Below are positions 1-6,487 of a DNA stretch of 46,807 nucleotides, piece by piece. The stretch lies in the IMG/VR virus record IMGVR_UViG_3300007609_000035, positions 1 through 46,807 of that record. One strand, written 5' to 3'. Each line of letters begins with the position of its first letter. The stretch's first letter is position 1. A program made the position numbers and the translations under genes. Source of the DNA: a virus. Below the pieces are notes generated by a model. That model saw nothing but the letters and a program-made list of their open reading frames with translations. It did no database searches and had not been told where the DNA came from.

Positions 1-2
1 GA

Positions 3-215
3 CATTTTTCAGAAGCACATTATTATGCCTTTAAAATATCATTGAACAACCGATCTAAGATTTTAGGGGATATGAGATATGGAGAAGTTGTGGGTTATAT
101 ATACAATACACACACTGCAACCTCCACAGAAAACCCTTTCTCTAACCCCACCCCCTCTGGAATCTCTATCAGTGTACCCAAACTTTTTAGGTTTTTGCTA
201 GAGCTCTATACATAG
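3..215 (+). CDS. possible 3' end of a gene cut by the left edge
   Basis: A frame is open from the left edge to a TAG at 213-215, about 70 codons. The first part reads like ordinary protein (SEAHYYAFKISLNNRSK...). The last part is encoded by a pyrimidine-rich stretch and reads less convincingly. No start lies in the window upstream of the Met at 72. It could be the tail of a plus-strand gene, or a chance open frame in a control region. I do not recognise it. Confidence 0.22.
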   Translation, partial: HFSEAHYYAFKISLNNRSKILGDMRYGEVVGYIYNTHTATSTENPFSNPTPSGISISVPKLFRFLLELYT

Positions 216-368
216 GAGCTTAATAGCTTGTTATGTTCTGGAATATCTGTAAAGGTTTTACGTTTTATGGTGTATGTCTGGAGCTGTGTAATTATCCCCC
301 CTTTATATTTATTCTCGCATAGGTCTAAGCCCCTGAATATATGCCACCATAGTAAGAGCCCAGACAAT

Positions 369-407
369 AGGTTAAACCCCTTTAAACGTAGGGTATTAGC
401 TTAACCT
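369..407. repeat. inverted repeat / hairpin in the leader region
   Basis: The outer arms AGGTTAA (369-375) and TTAACCT (401-407) are perfectly complementary. Inside them ACCC (376-379) can pair with GGGT (391-394), giving a bulged two-part stem. There is no following T-run, so it does not look like a terminator. It could be an operator, an RNA structure or part of a packaging or origin site. Confidence 0.45.
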
Positions 408-473
408 CGACGAATACCGTCCAACGTAGTTAAACTGCATTTGGTCTATACATATTGCTTTGTTGTCGAATAT

Positions 474-507
474 TTTAGTCTAAACCAAAGCCCCCGATAT
501 ACATTTG
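474..507 (+). promoter_or_regulatory. candidate early promoter before the first gene
   Basis: TACATTTG at 500-507 matches the Bacteroidetes -7 consensus TAnnTTTG exactly. The -33 partner is poor: TTTA at 474-477 with a 22-base gap is the best nearby, and the true TTTG at 459-462 is too far. The site sits 43 bases before the first ATG. Confidence 0.4.
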
Positions 508-550
508 TATCAAACAAACAAACCAAAGTTTAATTTTAAATAACACACAC

Positions 551-787
551 ATGAAAACATTAAAAGATTTATTCGAATTAGTAGCACAAGCAGTAGAGCA
601 AAACAAAAAAGAAAGAAGAACATGGTTTATAGATTTCTCAGGTCATGTGAACCAAATAAAAATTCAATATTGGTATATAGGTTGGAAGCCTCAGTATCCA
701 GCATCCGAAGAATCATTAACCGAAGAATTAACAGAAGATGGCATACAGTCCGCCTATTGGTTTATTAAGACAAGATTAAACGAATAA
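551..787 (+). CDS. hypothetical early protein, 78 aa
   Basis: First gene of the plus-strand unit. The product is acidic and rich in Trp and Tyr in its middle (WFIDF, YWYIGWKP), with a predicted N-terminal helix and no signal peptide or membrane span. The ATG follows an A-rich leader with no Shine-Dalgarno site, as in the other genes here. I do not recognise a family. Its position suggests an early host-takeover or accessory role, which is inference only. A G5/C5 hairpin follows the stop. Confidence 0.7.
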   Translation: MKTLKDLFELVAQAVEQNKKERRTWFIDFSGHVNQIKIQYWYIGWKPQYPASEESLTEELTEDGIQSAYWFIKTRLNE

Positions 788-806
788 CAAAAAAACAATT
801 ATAAAC

Positions 807-824
807 GGGGGTGTAAAAGCCCCC
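807..824 (+). repeat. intergenic G5/C5 hairpin, copy 1
   Basis: GGGGG (807-811), loop TGTAAAAG, CCCCC (820-824). It lies between two genes, exactly 15 bases before the ATG at 840. No T-run follows, so it is not a standard terminator. The same stem and nearly the same loop recur at 1125-1142 (+) and 43795-43812 (-). Confidence 0.7.
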
Positions 825-839
825 ATAAATTAAAACAAC

Positions 840-1109
840 ATGGAAACAATAACAATGCACCAACAGACCTTTAGTAAGAATCCAAACACAAAAACAACGT
901 ACAACCTAGAGGAAGAAACAACGGAAACCATAACAAGGAAGCAATACAACAACATATGCAATGAAGATACTTTAAAATGGTTTAGAAGATTAGGAGGGAG
1001 CGAAACGGCACAAAGGGGATACACTTGCAGAGGCTACTTAATCACAAAGCTAACCAGTAAAAGCCCCTATGGAGATACCAAAGTAATAAGGAAATTTAAA
1101 TTCGATTAA
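840..1109 (+). CDS. hypothetical early protein, 89 aa
   Basis: A small Thr- and Lys-rich basic protein. The first 35 residues are dominated by Thr, Asn and Glu, and the C-terminal half is basic (RRLGGS, TKVIRKFKFD). It contains two Cys but no recognisable metal site. The start is the ATG in a TAAAACAACATG leader that recurs before other genes here. Not recognised. The reverse-strand frame over the same stretch is a shadow. Confidence 0.6.
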   Translation: METITMHQQTFSKNPNTKTTYNLEEETTETITRKQYNNICNEDTLKWFRRLGGSETAQRGYTCRGYLITKLTSKSPYGDTKVIRKFKFD

Positions 1110-1124
1110 AACAAAGTTTAACAC

Positions 1125-1142
1125 GGGGGCGTAAAAACCCCC
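1125..1142 (+). repeat. intergenic G5/C5 hairpin, copy 2
   Basis: GGGGG (1125-1129), loop CGTAAAAA, CCCCC (1138-1142). As with copy 1, exactly 15 bases separate it from the next ATG (1158). The arms are identical to copy 1 and the loop differs at two of eight positions. Confidence 0.7.
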
Positions 1143-1157
1143 AATAAAATAACAATC

Positions 1158-1298
1158 ATGAAAGGAATATATAAAAATTTAGAAGTAGAATATAGGGGTT
1201 TTAGCATAGATAATTATTACCTGTTCAATATCATAAAAACGGGAGAAACCATATACATAAATAAACAACAAATAAAAAACAATCTAATCAAAAACTAA
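1158..1298 (+). CDS. hypothetical early protein, 46 aa
   Basis: A short frame starting at an ATG 15 bases after the hairpin and filling the gap between two larger genes. The product is aromatic-rich and ends in NNLIKN, a tail shared with the next gene because a 21-base direct repeat covers both gene ends. Not recognised. Support is position, spacing and coding-like composition only. Confidence 0.55.
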   Translation: MKGIYKNLEVEYRGFSIDNYYLFNIIKTGETIYINKQQIKNNLIKN

Positions 1299-1548
1299 AA
1301 CAACATGGACACAATTACACTAGACTGGATAAGAGCAAACACGAAACAAAAATTTCAATACGATATACCAGTAATAGAATTTTTTAACAAGCAAAGAAAC
1401 GACAAGGAATATCTAAACAAAGTTAAAACAGAATTGACGAAAGATATTGAACGCTTCGAAACACACAAAGAAATTTTAGGAGCTGATTTTTTACAGAAGC
1501 GAAACGATGAATTAAAATACATTAATTATCTAATCAAAAACTAAAACA
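1282..1548 (+). repeat. 21-base direct repeat at two consecutive gene ends
   Basis: The same 21 bases, beginning ATCTAATC and ending AACTAAAACA, occur at 1282-1302 and 1528-1548. Each copy covers the last codons (LIKN, stop) of one small gene and the leader of the next. This points to a past duplication or recombination joining gene cassettes at their ends. Confidence 0.7.
1305..1544 (+). CDS. hypothetical early protein, 79 aa
   Basis: A charged, mostly helical protein (many Lys and Glu from residue 30 on) with no membrane segment or recognisable motif. The ATG lies 6 bases after the previous stop. Its C-terminus (NYLIKN) and following leader repeat those of the preceding gene at the DNA level. 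Unknown function. It belongs to the run of small early genes read as one operon. Confidence 0.65.
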   Translation: MDTITLDWIRANTKQKFQYDIPVIEFFNKQRNDKEYLNKVKTELTKDIERFETHKEILGADFLQKRNDELKYINYLIKN

Positions 1549-1550
1549 TC

Positions 1551-1769
1551 ATGAGAGAAACACTTTTATACGGATGCAAAATAGGAGAACCAAATTACAT
1601 GGAAGAAATCCTATACCAATGCAAAGGATACACCAACAAAGATGAATTAATTAACAAAGCAAAAGAATACGCAAATAAAAACGGATACGACAGAATGCGT
1701 GTAGTAGAATTAAATCTATTAAACAACAAAACAATAACAGAACAATTCATTGAATCAATTAATAACTAA
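1551..1769 (+). CDS. hypothetical early protein, 72 aa
   Basis: Starts 6 bases after the previous stop. The N-terminal half contains two Cys (CKIGEP, QCKGYTN) and the middle is a Lys/Glu helix (ELINKAKEYANKNGYDRMRVVEL). That layout resembles small alpha/beta phage proteins, but I cannot name a family. No signal or membrane segment. Confidence 0.65.
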   Translation: MRETLLYGCKIGEPNYMEEILYQCKGYTNKDELINKAKEYANKNGYDRMRVVELNLLNNKTITEQFIESINN

Positions 1770-1783
1770 AACAAATTAATATA

Positions 1784-1966
1784 ATGAGGACATTCGACAA
1801 GTACAAACAAAACCTAAGACAAGACCAAAACAGAATCATATCATATAGCACCCATGTAGCTACAATAGAAGGCGACACATTAAGGCAATTAGGTTACTGG
1901 AGCATGACAACACAGAAGCACATAAACTATGCCGCAAAAGAGCTGAATTTAACCCTAATAAAATAA
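1784..1966 (+). CDS. hypothetical early protein, 60 aa
   Basis: A short basic protein with a Gln/Arg-rich N-terminus and a C-terminal segment that could form a helix (TQKHINYAAKELNLTLIK). The segment TLRQLGYWSMTTQKHINYAAKELN faintly suggests a DNA-binding helix pair, but this is a weak impression. Co-directional with tight spacing. Confidence 0.6.
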   Translation: MRTFDKYKQNLRQDQNRIISYSTHVATIEGDTLRQLGYWSMTTQKHINYAAKELNLTLIK

Positions 1967-1978
1967 ATACCATAGATC

Positions 1979-2203
1979 ATGACAATTTACGAGATAAAGA
2001 GAAGAACAGAAGTAACTGCTCCAGAATTTTTCACAAGACAAACGCTAAAATTCTTTGGGCAGACATTAAAAGATTTTAGAGTGTACAAAATGGATAGTAA
2101 AAACTATTTAATTACTGCACCTATGAGAATGAGGGGAAAGGTAATAGGACACACCAGGAGACTATTCAATACAGACACGAACAAATTACAATTAGAAGAT
2201 TAA
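1979..2203 (+). CDS. hypothetical early protein, 74 aa
   Basis: A strongly basic small protein (RRTEV, MRMRGKVIGHTRR), possibly nucleic-acid binding on charge alone. Starts at an ATG after an A/T-rich leader. A 98-base gap with a short direct repeat follows it. No family recognised. Confidence 0.62.
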   Translation: MTIYEIKRRTEVTAPEFFTRQTLKFFGQTLKDFRVYKMDSKNYLITAPMRMRGKVIGHTRRLFNTDTNKLQLED

Positions 2204-2209
2204 AACAAT

Positions 2210-2241
2210 TCATTGAACGACATAAACAAGTCATTGAACGA
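2210..2241. repeat. direct repeat TCATTGAACGA, two copies
   Basis: TCATTGAACGA occurs at 2210-2220 and 2231-2241, 21 bases apart start to start, so two helical turns on the same face of the DNA. A 9-of-11 relative (TCATTGAACAA) is at 39-49. The pair sits in a non-coding gap before the next gene and could be a protein-binding site. Confidence 0.5.
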
Positions 2242-2301
2242 AAAGCAAAAGACAAAACAAACAAGACAATATAATTTTAATCTGAATTAAAACCAAACAT
2301 T

Positions 2302-2502
2302 ATGATAATAGAAACAATAAACGAGGGTGTTTTAAACGACGACATCATCTATATAGCAGATGAAAATAAATTCTTTAAAGGTAGATATAAAGCAATTATA
2401 GAGTATTACACTTTTTTAAATTCATGGAGCAACACAAGGAATGTAAGAAGGTTTAAAACATTAGAAAACGCATATAAATTTATAGAAAAAAACCTAAAAT
2501 AA
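2302..2502 (+). CDS. hypothetical early protein, 66 aa
   Basis: A small alpha/beta-looking protein ending in a helical segment (TLENAYKFIEKNLK). No metal site, signal or membrane span. The ATG follows an A-rich leader and the stop lies 2 bases before the next ATG. Unknown function. Confidence 0.62.
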   Translation: MIIETINEGVLNDDIIYIADENKFFKGRYKAIIEYYTFLNSWSNTRNVRRFKTLENAYKFIEKNLK

Positions 2503-2504
2503 TT

Positions 2505-3032
2505 ATGAGAACAATAGAAGTTAAATTGTATCAATTCGAGGAATTAAGCAATGAAGCAAAAGAAAATGCAATAGAAAAAAATAGGACAACTAATGTAGAG
2601 CATGATTGGTGGGATTGTACATATGAAAGCATGAAAGAAGTAGGGGTAAAAATCAATTCATTTGACATATATTACAGAAACATAAACATAACAATAGAAG
2701 ATAGCGAACACACTGCCAGTAAAACTATTGAGTATTATGGAGAAGGAATGGAAGTAGTTAAAATATCAAAACGATTTATAGCAGATGGAGATGCATTAAT
2801 CAAAAGACTAGGGGAAGGAAACGACATAGCGGGATATTCTGTTAAGGAGGAATTTATAGATGAATATGATGAAGAAATTGAATACCTAGAGGAAGAATAC
2901 AGAAAGGAAATGGCTGAAGAAATTTTAACATGGCTAAGAGATGAATACGAATACCTGCAAACAGATGAAGCAGTATCGGAAACCTTAATTGCCAATGATT
3001 ATGAATTTACAGAGGAAGGGGCAATATATTAA
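2505..3032 (+). CDS. conserved phage protein of unknown function, 175 aa
   Basis: An acidic protein that opens with a pattern I recognise from many unrelated phages: YQFEELSNEAKENAIEKNR, then a WWD near residue 35 (EHDWWDCTYESMKEVG). The middle is beta-rich and the C-terminal third is a very acidic helix (EYDEEIEYLEEEYRKEM). The family is widespread in phages and its function is unknown to me. It is the largest of the first early genes and is tightly packed with both neighbours. Confidence 0.75.
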   Translation: MRTIEVKLYQFEELSNEAKENAIEKNRTTNVEHDWWDCTYESMKEVGVKINSFDIYYRNINITIEDSEHTASKTIEYYGEGMEVVKISKRFIADGDALIKRLGEGNDIAGYSVKEEFIDEYDEEIEYLEEEYRKEMAEEILTWLRDEYEYLQTDEAVSETLIANDYEFTEEGAIY

Positions 3033-3036
3033 TATC

Positions 3037-3255
3037 ATGATAGAGCACAAAGAAATAATACCGCTAGGAAATTTAGAATACCATGTGTATTTTAATGAGT
3101 ACGAAGGAATGAAAGGAGACTATTTAAGCCCTCCAGACCCCTCAGAATTTGAAATTGATAGTATCTATTGTCCAGACTACAATAGAGATGTTACAAGACT
3201 TCTAAGTAGTGAAGCACAAAATGAATTATTAAGATTAGCAAAACAAAAATTATGA
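3037..3255 (+). CDS. hypothetical early protein, 72 aa
   Basis: I chose the ATG at 3037, 4 bases after the previous stop. The same frame is open from 2989 but there overlaps the previous gene for 44 bases. The product has a beta-rich N-terminal part, a Pro-rich turn (SPPDPSEF) and a C-terminal helix (SSEAQNELLRLAKQKL). Its stop overlaps the next start by 4 bases, implying translational coupling. Not recognised. Confidence 0.65.
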   Translation: MIEHKEIIPLGNLEYHVYFNEYEGMKGDYLSPPDPSEFEIDSIYCPDYNRDVTRLLSSEAQNELLRLAKQKL

Positions 3256-3677
3256 AGTATTTAATAGTAGACACATGGAACGGAGAAGGATATTCTCAAA
3301 GCGGAGTAATAAATAGAGCAAAAGATAAAGAGCAAGCGATTAAAATTATAATGAATGAATTCAAGGATAGGTATCTAAATTATAGCACCAAGTTTGAAGT
3401 AGAATGGTTAAACGAATTAACACTTTGTTTCAATGGAGAAAGTTATCAAGGTGCAGTACATGGAATTGAATTAGAAATTGATGATACGTTCCTAATTATA
3501 GAGCCCTCTATAAATAGTGTAGAAAAAACAAAAGTATCATATAATGTAGTTAAAATGAGACTTACAGAAAGCGGGTGCACTGAGGAATCAATAGATGAAT
3601 TGACAGAGGAATTGCTACAATTAGGGCATGGAATGATAGATACAGATGATGGGGAATATATAATCTATAAAATATAA
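3252..3677 (+). CDS. hypothetical early protein, 141 aa
   Basis: Begins MKYLIVDTWNGEGYSQSG, continues with a helix (DKEQAIKIIMNEFKDRY) and a beta segment, and ends in an acidic region (DTDDGEYIIYKI). The opening resembles small phage proteins with an alpha/beta fold, but I cannot assign a function. It overlaps the preceding stop by 4 bases and is followed 4 bases later by the next gene. Confidence 0.68.
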   Translation: MKYLIVDTWNGEGYSQSGVINRAKDKEQAIKIIMNEFKDRYLNYSTKFEVEWLNELTLCFNGESYQGAVHGIELEIDDTFLIIEPSINSVEKTKVSYNVVKMRLTESGCTEESIDELTEELLQLGHGMIDTDDGEYIIYKI

Positions 3678-3681
3678 AATC

Positions 3682-3984
3682 ATGGGATACAGAAGCACAG
3701 TTTACATAGGAATACAGAAAGAACAGAAAGAAGAATTTGAACAAGCGGATGAATACGGAGAATGCTTTGTATTCATGCAAGAAACAGACACGCACCTAGT
3801 GTATGAGGGAGAATATCTTAAATGGTATACAGACTATAAAGATGTTAAGAGATTTAACGAAATAGTTAGGTCTAATGAAGACAATTTTTGTGTAGCAGTT
3901 GGTGAAGACAATGAAATACATTCAGAAATAGGGGAATGGTATGATTATATAGGATTTTCAATGGAAGCATATATATATAATTAA
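3682..3984 (+). CDS. conserved phage protein of the MGYRS type, 100 aa
   Basis: The start MGYRSTVYIGI and the motif YLKWYTDYKDVKRF match a small protein family seen in many phages, in which GYRS begins the protein and a K-W-Y/F block lies mid-protein. The function of the family is not known to me. The rest is acidic and aromatic-rich. Sits directly upstream of a tiny zinc-ribbon gene. Confidence 0.75.
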   Translation: MGYRSTVYIGIQKEQKEEFEQADEYGECFVFMQETDTHLVYEGEYLKWYTDYKDVKRFNEIVRSNEDNFCVAVGEDNEIHSEIGEWYDYIGFSMEAYIYN

Positions 3985-4000
3985 TAAAAAATAAATAATT

Positions 4001-4102
4001 ATGGAGTCAAATTGTTGCGGAGCTCCCCCGCTATGGGAGACAGACCTTTGCTCAGATTGTAAAGAGCATGCGGAATTTTACACTGAAGAAGAACAAGAAT
4101 AA
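4001..4102 (+). CDS. tiny zinc-ribbon protein, 33 aa
   Basis: A 34-codon frame with an ATG after an A/T leader. The product carries CCGAPP near its start (Cys 5, Cys 6), then CSDC (Cys 17, Cys 20), followed by KEHAEF. This spacing of two Cys pairs followed by E-H is typical of minimal zinc ribbons found in many phages. The four Cys probably bind one zinc. Role unknown; RNA, DNA or protein binding are all possible. Confidence 0.8.
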   Translation: MESNCCGAPPLWETDLCSDCKEHAEFYTEEEQE

Positions 4103-4130
4103 ATAAAAATAAAACTAAAACAAAAATACA

Positions 4131-4721
4131 ATGGCAAATCACTGCATGAATTGGGTTAATATCTACGGAGAAGACAGAACCCTAAACAGAATAGTACAGA
4201 AATTAGAAACTTACCACGATCATAAAGGCTCATTCCTAAGCTGGGGGGATATGGTTTTAAATAGAGAACCAAAAGAAGGAGAAGAAGAAAGAGATTATCA
4301 TTACTATGGAACAAGGTGGTGGGATTTTGAGATACAAAGAGAAAGAGGAGAAATAATTATATCTGGAGATAGTGCTTGGGCACCACCTATTGAGCTCATT
4401 AGACAGATATGTATTGAATACAAGGTGTATGCCTCGATAGAATATGAAGAGTCAGGCTGCGACTTTGGAGGAAGATCAGAATTCAATGAGGCTGGAGAGA
4501 TTATAGAGGAAATTGAAATGCCTTATAATGAATGGAGATACTATTCAGACCCTGAGTATATAGTAAACTTGATAGAAGACATGGAGGAACACATAGAATT
4601 CTACAATTCAGAAGATGAAATGCTTAGAGACTTCCCATTCTTAAACAAACAAGACACTGAGTACATGATAAAAGAATATAACCAAATCAAAAACAAATGC
4701 AATGAAAAAACCAAAGTTTAA
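4131..4721 (+). CDS. Api92/DUF1281-like ferredoxin-fold protein, 196 aa
   Basis: The start MANHCMNWVNIYG, the W-D block (GTRWWDFEI), SAWAPPIELI, and the E-E-S-G-C-D-F-G-G segment near residue 105 follow the Api92/YubB-like (DUF1281) pattern known from phages and plasmids, which has a ferredoxin-like fold. The biochemical role of the family is unclear. The C-terminal 60 residues are an acidic helical extension. The last 20 bases overlap the next small gene. Confidence 0.75.
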   Translation: MANHCMNWVNIYGEDRTLNRIVQKLETYHDHKGSFLSWGDMVLNREPKEGEEERDYHYYGTRWWDFEIQRERGEIIISGDSAWAPPIELIRQICIEYKVYASIEYEESGCDFGGRSEFNEAGEIIEEIEMPYNEWRYYSDPEYIVNLIEDMEEHIEFYNSEDEMLRDFPFLNKQDTEYMIKEYNQIKNKCNEKTKV

Positions 4722-4872
4722 AATAACAAAAAAAGATGGCATGTTTGTTCTTACGCAAATAGGAACTCAAACAAGAACCATACACCCAAGCCTAACAAAC
4801 ACAATGAAAGCTATAAAAATTATAACTAGAATGTACGATAATAGGGATGTTAATGAAAAGTTAAAGAGCTAG
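4702..4872 (+). CDS. hypothetical basic protein, 56 aa
   Basis: A 57-codon frame beginning inside the end of the previous gene and ending in TAG. The product is strongly basic (MKKPKFKITKKDG, 11 Lys) with a C-terminal helix (MKAIKIITRMYDNRDV). It looks like a small nucleic-acid-binding or regulatory protein on charge alone. Not recognised. Confidence 0.5.
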   Translation: MKKPKFKITKKDGMFVLTQIGTQTRTIHPSLTNTMKAIKIITRMYDNRDVNEKLKS

Positions 4873-4928
4873 GATTTAATAACAAAATAAACTAATTTCA
4901 CAACAAATTATTAAACAATAAAAACAAA

Positions 4929-5048
4929 ATGAAAACAATTTTATACAAATTAATAAACTTCATATTTAGATTAATAGCGGTAGTAGTATTTGGTTTGTCG
5001 ATATACTCTATTATAAGACTAATTCTTGAAACGGCAAATTTAATTTAA
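4929..5048 (+). CDS. single-span membrane peptide, 39 aa
   Basis: A short N-terminal basic part (MKTILYK) is followed by a hydrophobic run from about residue 8 to 33 (LINFIFRLIAVVVFGL...). It would insert once in the inner membrane. Together with the similar peptide just downstream it could be a holin, a superinfection-exclusion factor or another early membrane factor. Sequence alone does not decide this. Confidence 0.55.
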   Translation: MKTILYKLINFIFRLIAVVVFGLSIYSIIRLILETANLI

Positions 5049-5088
5049 AAACAATAAAACAATAAATTTAACACCAATTAACTATGAA

Positions 5089-5199
5089 ATGAAAAATTTT
5101 CTAGCTTTTGCATACAAATTAGGGATGTTAATACTCACAATTTGCGGATTGTTAGCCTCTATGTTTTGCTTGATTTCAATGATTAAATTATTTATTTAA
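5089..5199 (+). CDS. single-span membrane peptide, 36 aa
   Basis: After MKNFLAFAYK comes a hydrophobic stretch (LGMLILTICGLLASMFCLI) of about 20 residues, ending in KLFI. I chose the ATG at 5089, since an ATG at 5084 is followed by a stop after one codon. It has the same general form as the preceding membrane peptide, so the two may work together. Function unknown. Confidence 0.55.
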   Translation: MKNFLAFAYKLGMLILTICGLLASMFCLISMIKLFI

Positions 5200-5206
5200 A
5201 AAAAAT

Positions 5207-5464
5207 ATGACAGAATTAGAACACGATTACTTTAAGTCTGGACTAACTATAAAAGAGATTGCTGAGAAGCATAATTTATCTAGGGAAATGGTTAGCTACC
5301 TTAAAAGTAAATACAAAGAACCAGAGCCTCCTAAGATAGTAAATAGGGTTTTAATCTTTGATGAGATAGATCAATTAAGAATTGAGGCACTACTAAAAGA
5401 ATTCAACATATCGTATGAGATGCCTTTCCAGGGAGTAGAAGTAAAAATAACAAGTAAATTATGA
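5207..5464 (+). CDS. small helix-turn-helix protein, 85 aa
   Basis: Residues about 12-35 (LTIKEIAEKHNLSREMVSYL) fit a helix-turn-helix, with an A-E-K turn and a recognition helix SREMVSYLKS. The C-terminal half is a short alpha/beta segment. Probably a DNA-binding regulator of phage or host genes. It overlaps the next gene by 4 bases (ATGA). Confidence 0.7.
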   Translation: MTELEHDYFKSGLTIKEIAEKHNLSREMVSYLKSKYKEPEPPKIVNRVLIFDEIDQLRIEALLKEFNISYEMPFQGVEVKITSKL

Positions 5465-5796
5465 AAACAAAAAAACTAAAAGTGTACGAGATTTCAGAGC
5501 AAGTATCTGCACTAGAAAAGACTTTAGGAACTTACAATGTTGGAGCTATAAACAACATAACTTATGGAGAGCTTGTAGAAATGCTTGGCGATCCTACCTT
5601 CCCCAGAATGAGTGATGATGAGAAAGTGCAAAAAGAATGGGTACTTGAATACAAGGGAGATGTATTTACAATATACGATTGGAAAACTTATAGTGAGCGA
5701 CACACAATGGAAGAGCTAACTAATTGGAATGTTGGGGGCAAAACATCTGCATTTGATTTTATAGATTATATAGAAAAAAAACAACGTAAATTATGA
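5461..5796 (+). CDS. conserved phage protein of unknown function, 111 aa
   Basis: The central part reads INNITYGELVEMLGDPTFP, then KEWVLEYKGDVFTIYDWKTY, then NWNVGGK. I recognise this order (Y-x-E-L-x-x-x-x-G-x-P, a strand-turn W-x-L-x-x-x-G-x-x-x-T-I-Y-D, and W-x-x-G-G) from hypothetical proteins in many phages. No function is known to me. Coupled by 4-base overlaps to both neighbours. Confidence 0.7.
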   Translation: MKTKKLKVYEISEQVSALEKTLGTYNVGAINNITYGELVEMLGDPTFPRMSDDEKVQKEWVLEYKGDVFTIYDWKTYSERHTMEELTNWNVGGKTSAFDFIDYIEKKQRKL

Positions 5797-6140
5797 ACAA
5801 TCACTTAAACTATTTAAAGGTTGTGCTTCTGTCGGAGCTCCTTCTGGAAGCTAACGAAGACCTTAAGGATAGCCAACAATATAAGCTGGGTTTAAAGCAA
5901 CAAGTATCTAGAACAAACATGATGCTTGATAGAATTGTAAGAAGCGAATACGATAAGGTTTATGGCGTAGATCCACAGATGGCTACTAATGTACTAAACA
6001 AAATAGACTCTCTCTTAAACTCAATTAGAGATGCCTCTATTCAAGACCTAATTATAATTGAGGGCATAGTAAAAAGATACAATGAAGACAAAGAAAAATT
6101 CAGAGAGTCTGAAGTCGTTTGGTTTGATAAAGTTAATTAG
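5793..6140 (+). CDS. hypothetical helical protein, 115 aa
   Basis: Almost entirely helical in prediction by eye, with Leu-rich and charged heptads (LLSELLLEANEDLKDSQQYKLGLKQQ) suggesting a coiled coil. No Cys and no membrane segment. The ATG overlaps the previous stop by 4 bases. Function unknown. Confidence 0.65.
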   Translation: MNNHLNYLKVVLLSELLLEANEDLKDSQQYKLGLKQQVSRTNMMLDRIVRSEYDKVYGVDPQMATNVLNKIDSLLNSIRDASIQDLIIIEGIVKRYNEDKEKFRESEVVWFDKVN

Positions 6141-6142
6141 AT

Positions 6143-6295
6143 ATGAAGAAGTTAAAAACAAATATATACACTGGATTAATTCCACTAAATGGTGCCATAA
6201 GAGTTGAGGTATTGACTCAAAAAGAATACAATGAAAAATATGAACACAATGTCTGGTGGAACAAAGTCAGAGATTATTTAAAGAATAAAATATAA
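6143..6295 (+). CDS. hypothetical protein, 50 aa
   Basis: A 51-codon frame starting 2 bases after the previous stop. The product (MKKLKTNIYTGLIPLNGAI...) has a basic start, a possible beta hairpin and a C-terminal aromatic helix (NVWWNKVRDYLKNK). Support is operon spacing and composition. Not recognised. Confidence 0.55.
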   Translation: MKKLKTNIYTGLIPLNGAIRVEVLTQKEYNEKYEHNVWWNKVRDYLKNKI

Positions 6296-6311
6296 CAAAA
6301 ATGTTATAATT

Positions 6312-6476
6312 ATGAAGCAACCTTACAAAATAACAATAGAGCAATACGGATATAAATATTCAGTAGAAGTAGATCACTCAGATATAAGTTTTACAGATTA
6401 TGTAGAGCTTTTAAGACAAATAAGTTTAGCTGCGGGGTGGGGCACGGATGCAGTAGAAGAATTTTTTAATGAGTAA
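6312..6476 (+). CDS. hypothetical acidic protein, 54 aa
   Basis: A 55-codon frame with an ATG after an A/T leader and a stop 11 bases before the next gene. The product starts with a beta hairpin (YKITIEQYGYKYSVEV), then a helix (FTDYVELLRQISLAAGW) and an acidic end (AVEEFFNE). It resembles other mini-proteins of phage early regions. Function unknown. Confidence 0.55.
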   Translation: MKQPYKITIEQYGYKYSVEVDHSDISFTDYVELLRQISLAAGWGTDAVEEFFNE

Positions 6477-6487
6477 ATTAAAACACT

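Larger units (their letters stand above)
216..550. other. non-coding leader upstream of the early genes
   Basis: About 335 bases with no convincing gene on either strand and less A-rich than the coding DNA to its right. It holds an inverted repeat at 369-407, a Bacteroidetes -7 element at 500-507, and two copies of AACGTAG (near 385 and 425). I found no tRNA arms and no riboswitch I can name. Its place ahead of the early operon suggests a control region. If the genome is circular it would lie between the divergently read early and virion units. Confidence 0.5.

Noticed and set aside
1-550. tRNA gene in the left non-coding region
   Set aside because: No T-arm consensus or cloverleaf with proper arms; the 7-base outer stem at 369-407 spans only 39 bases.
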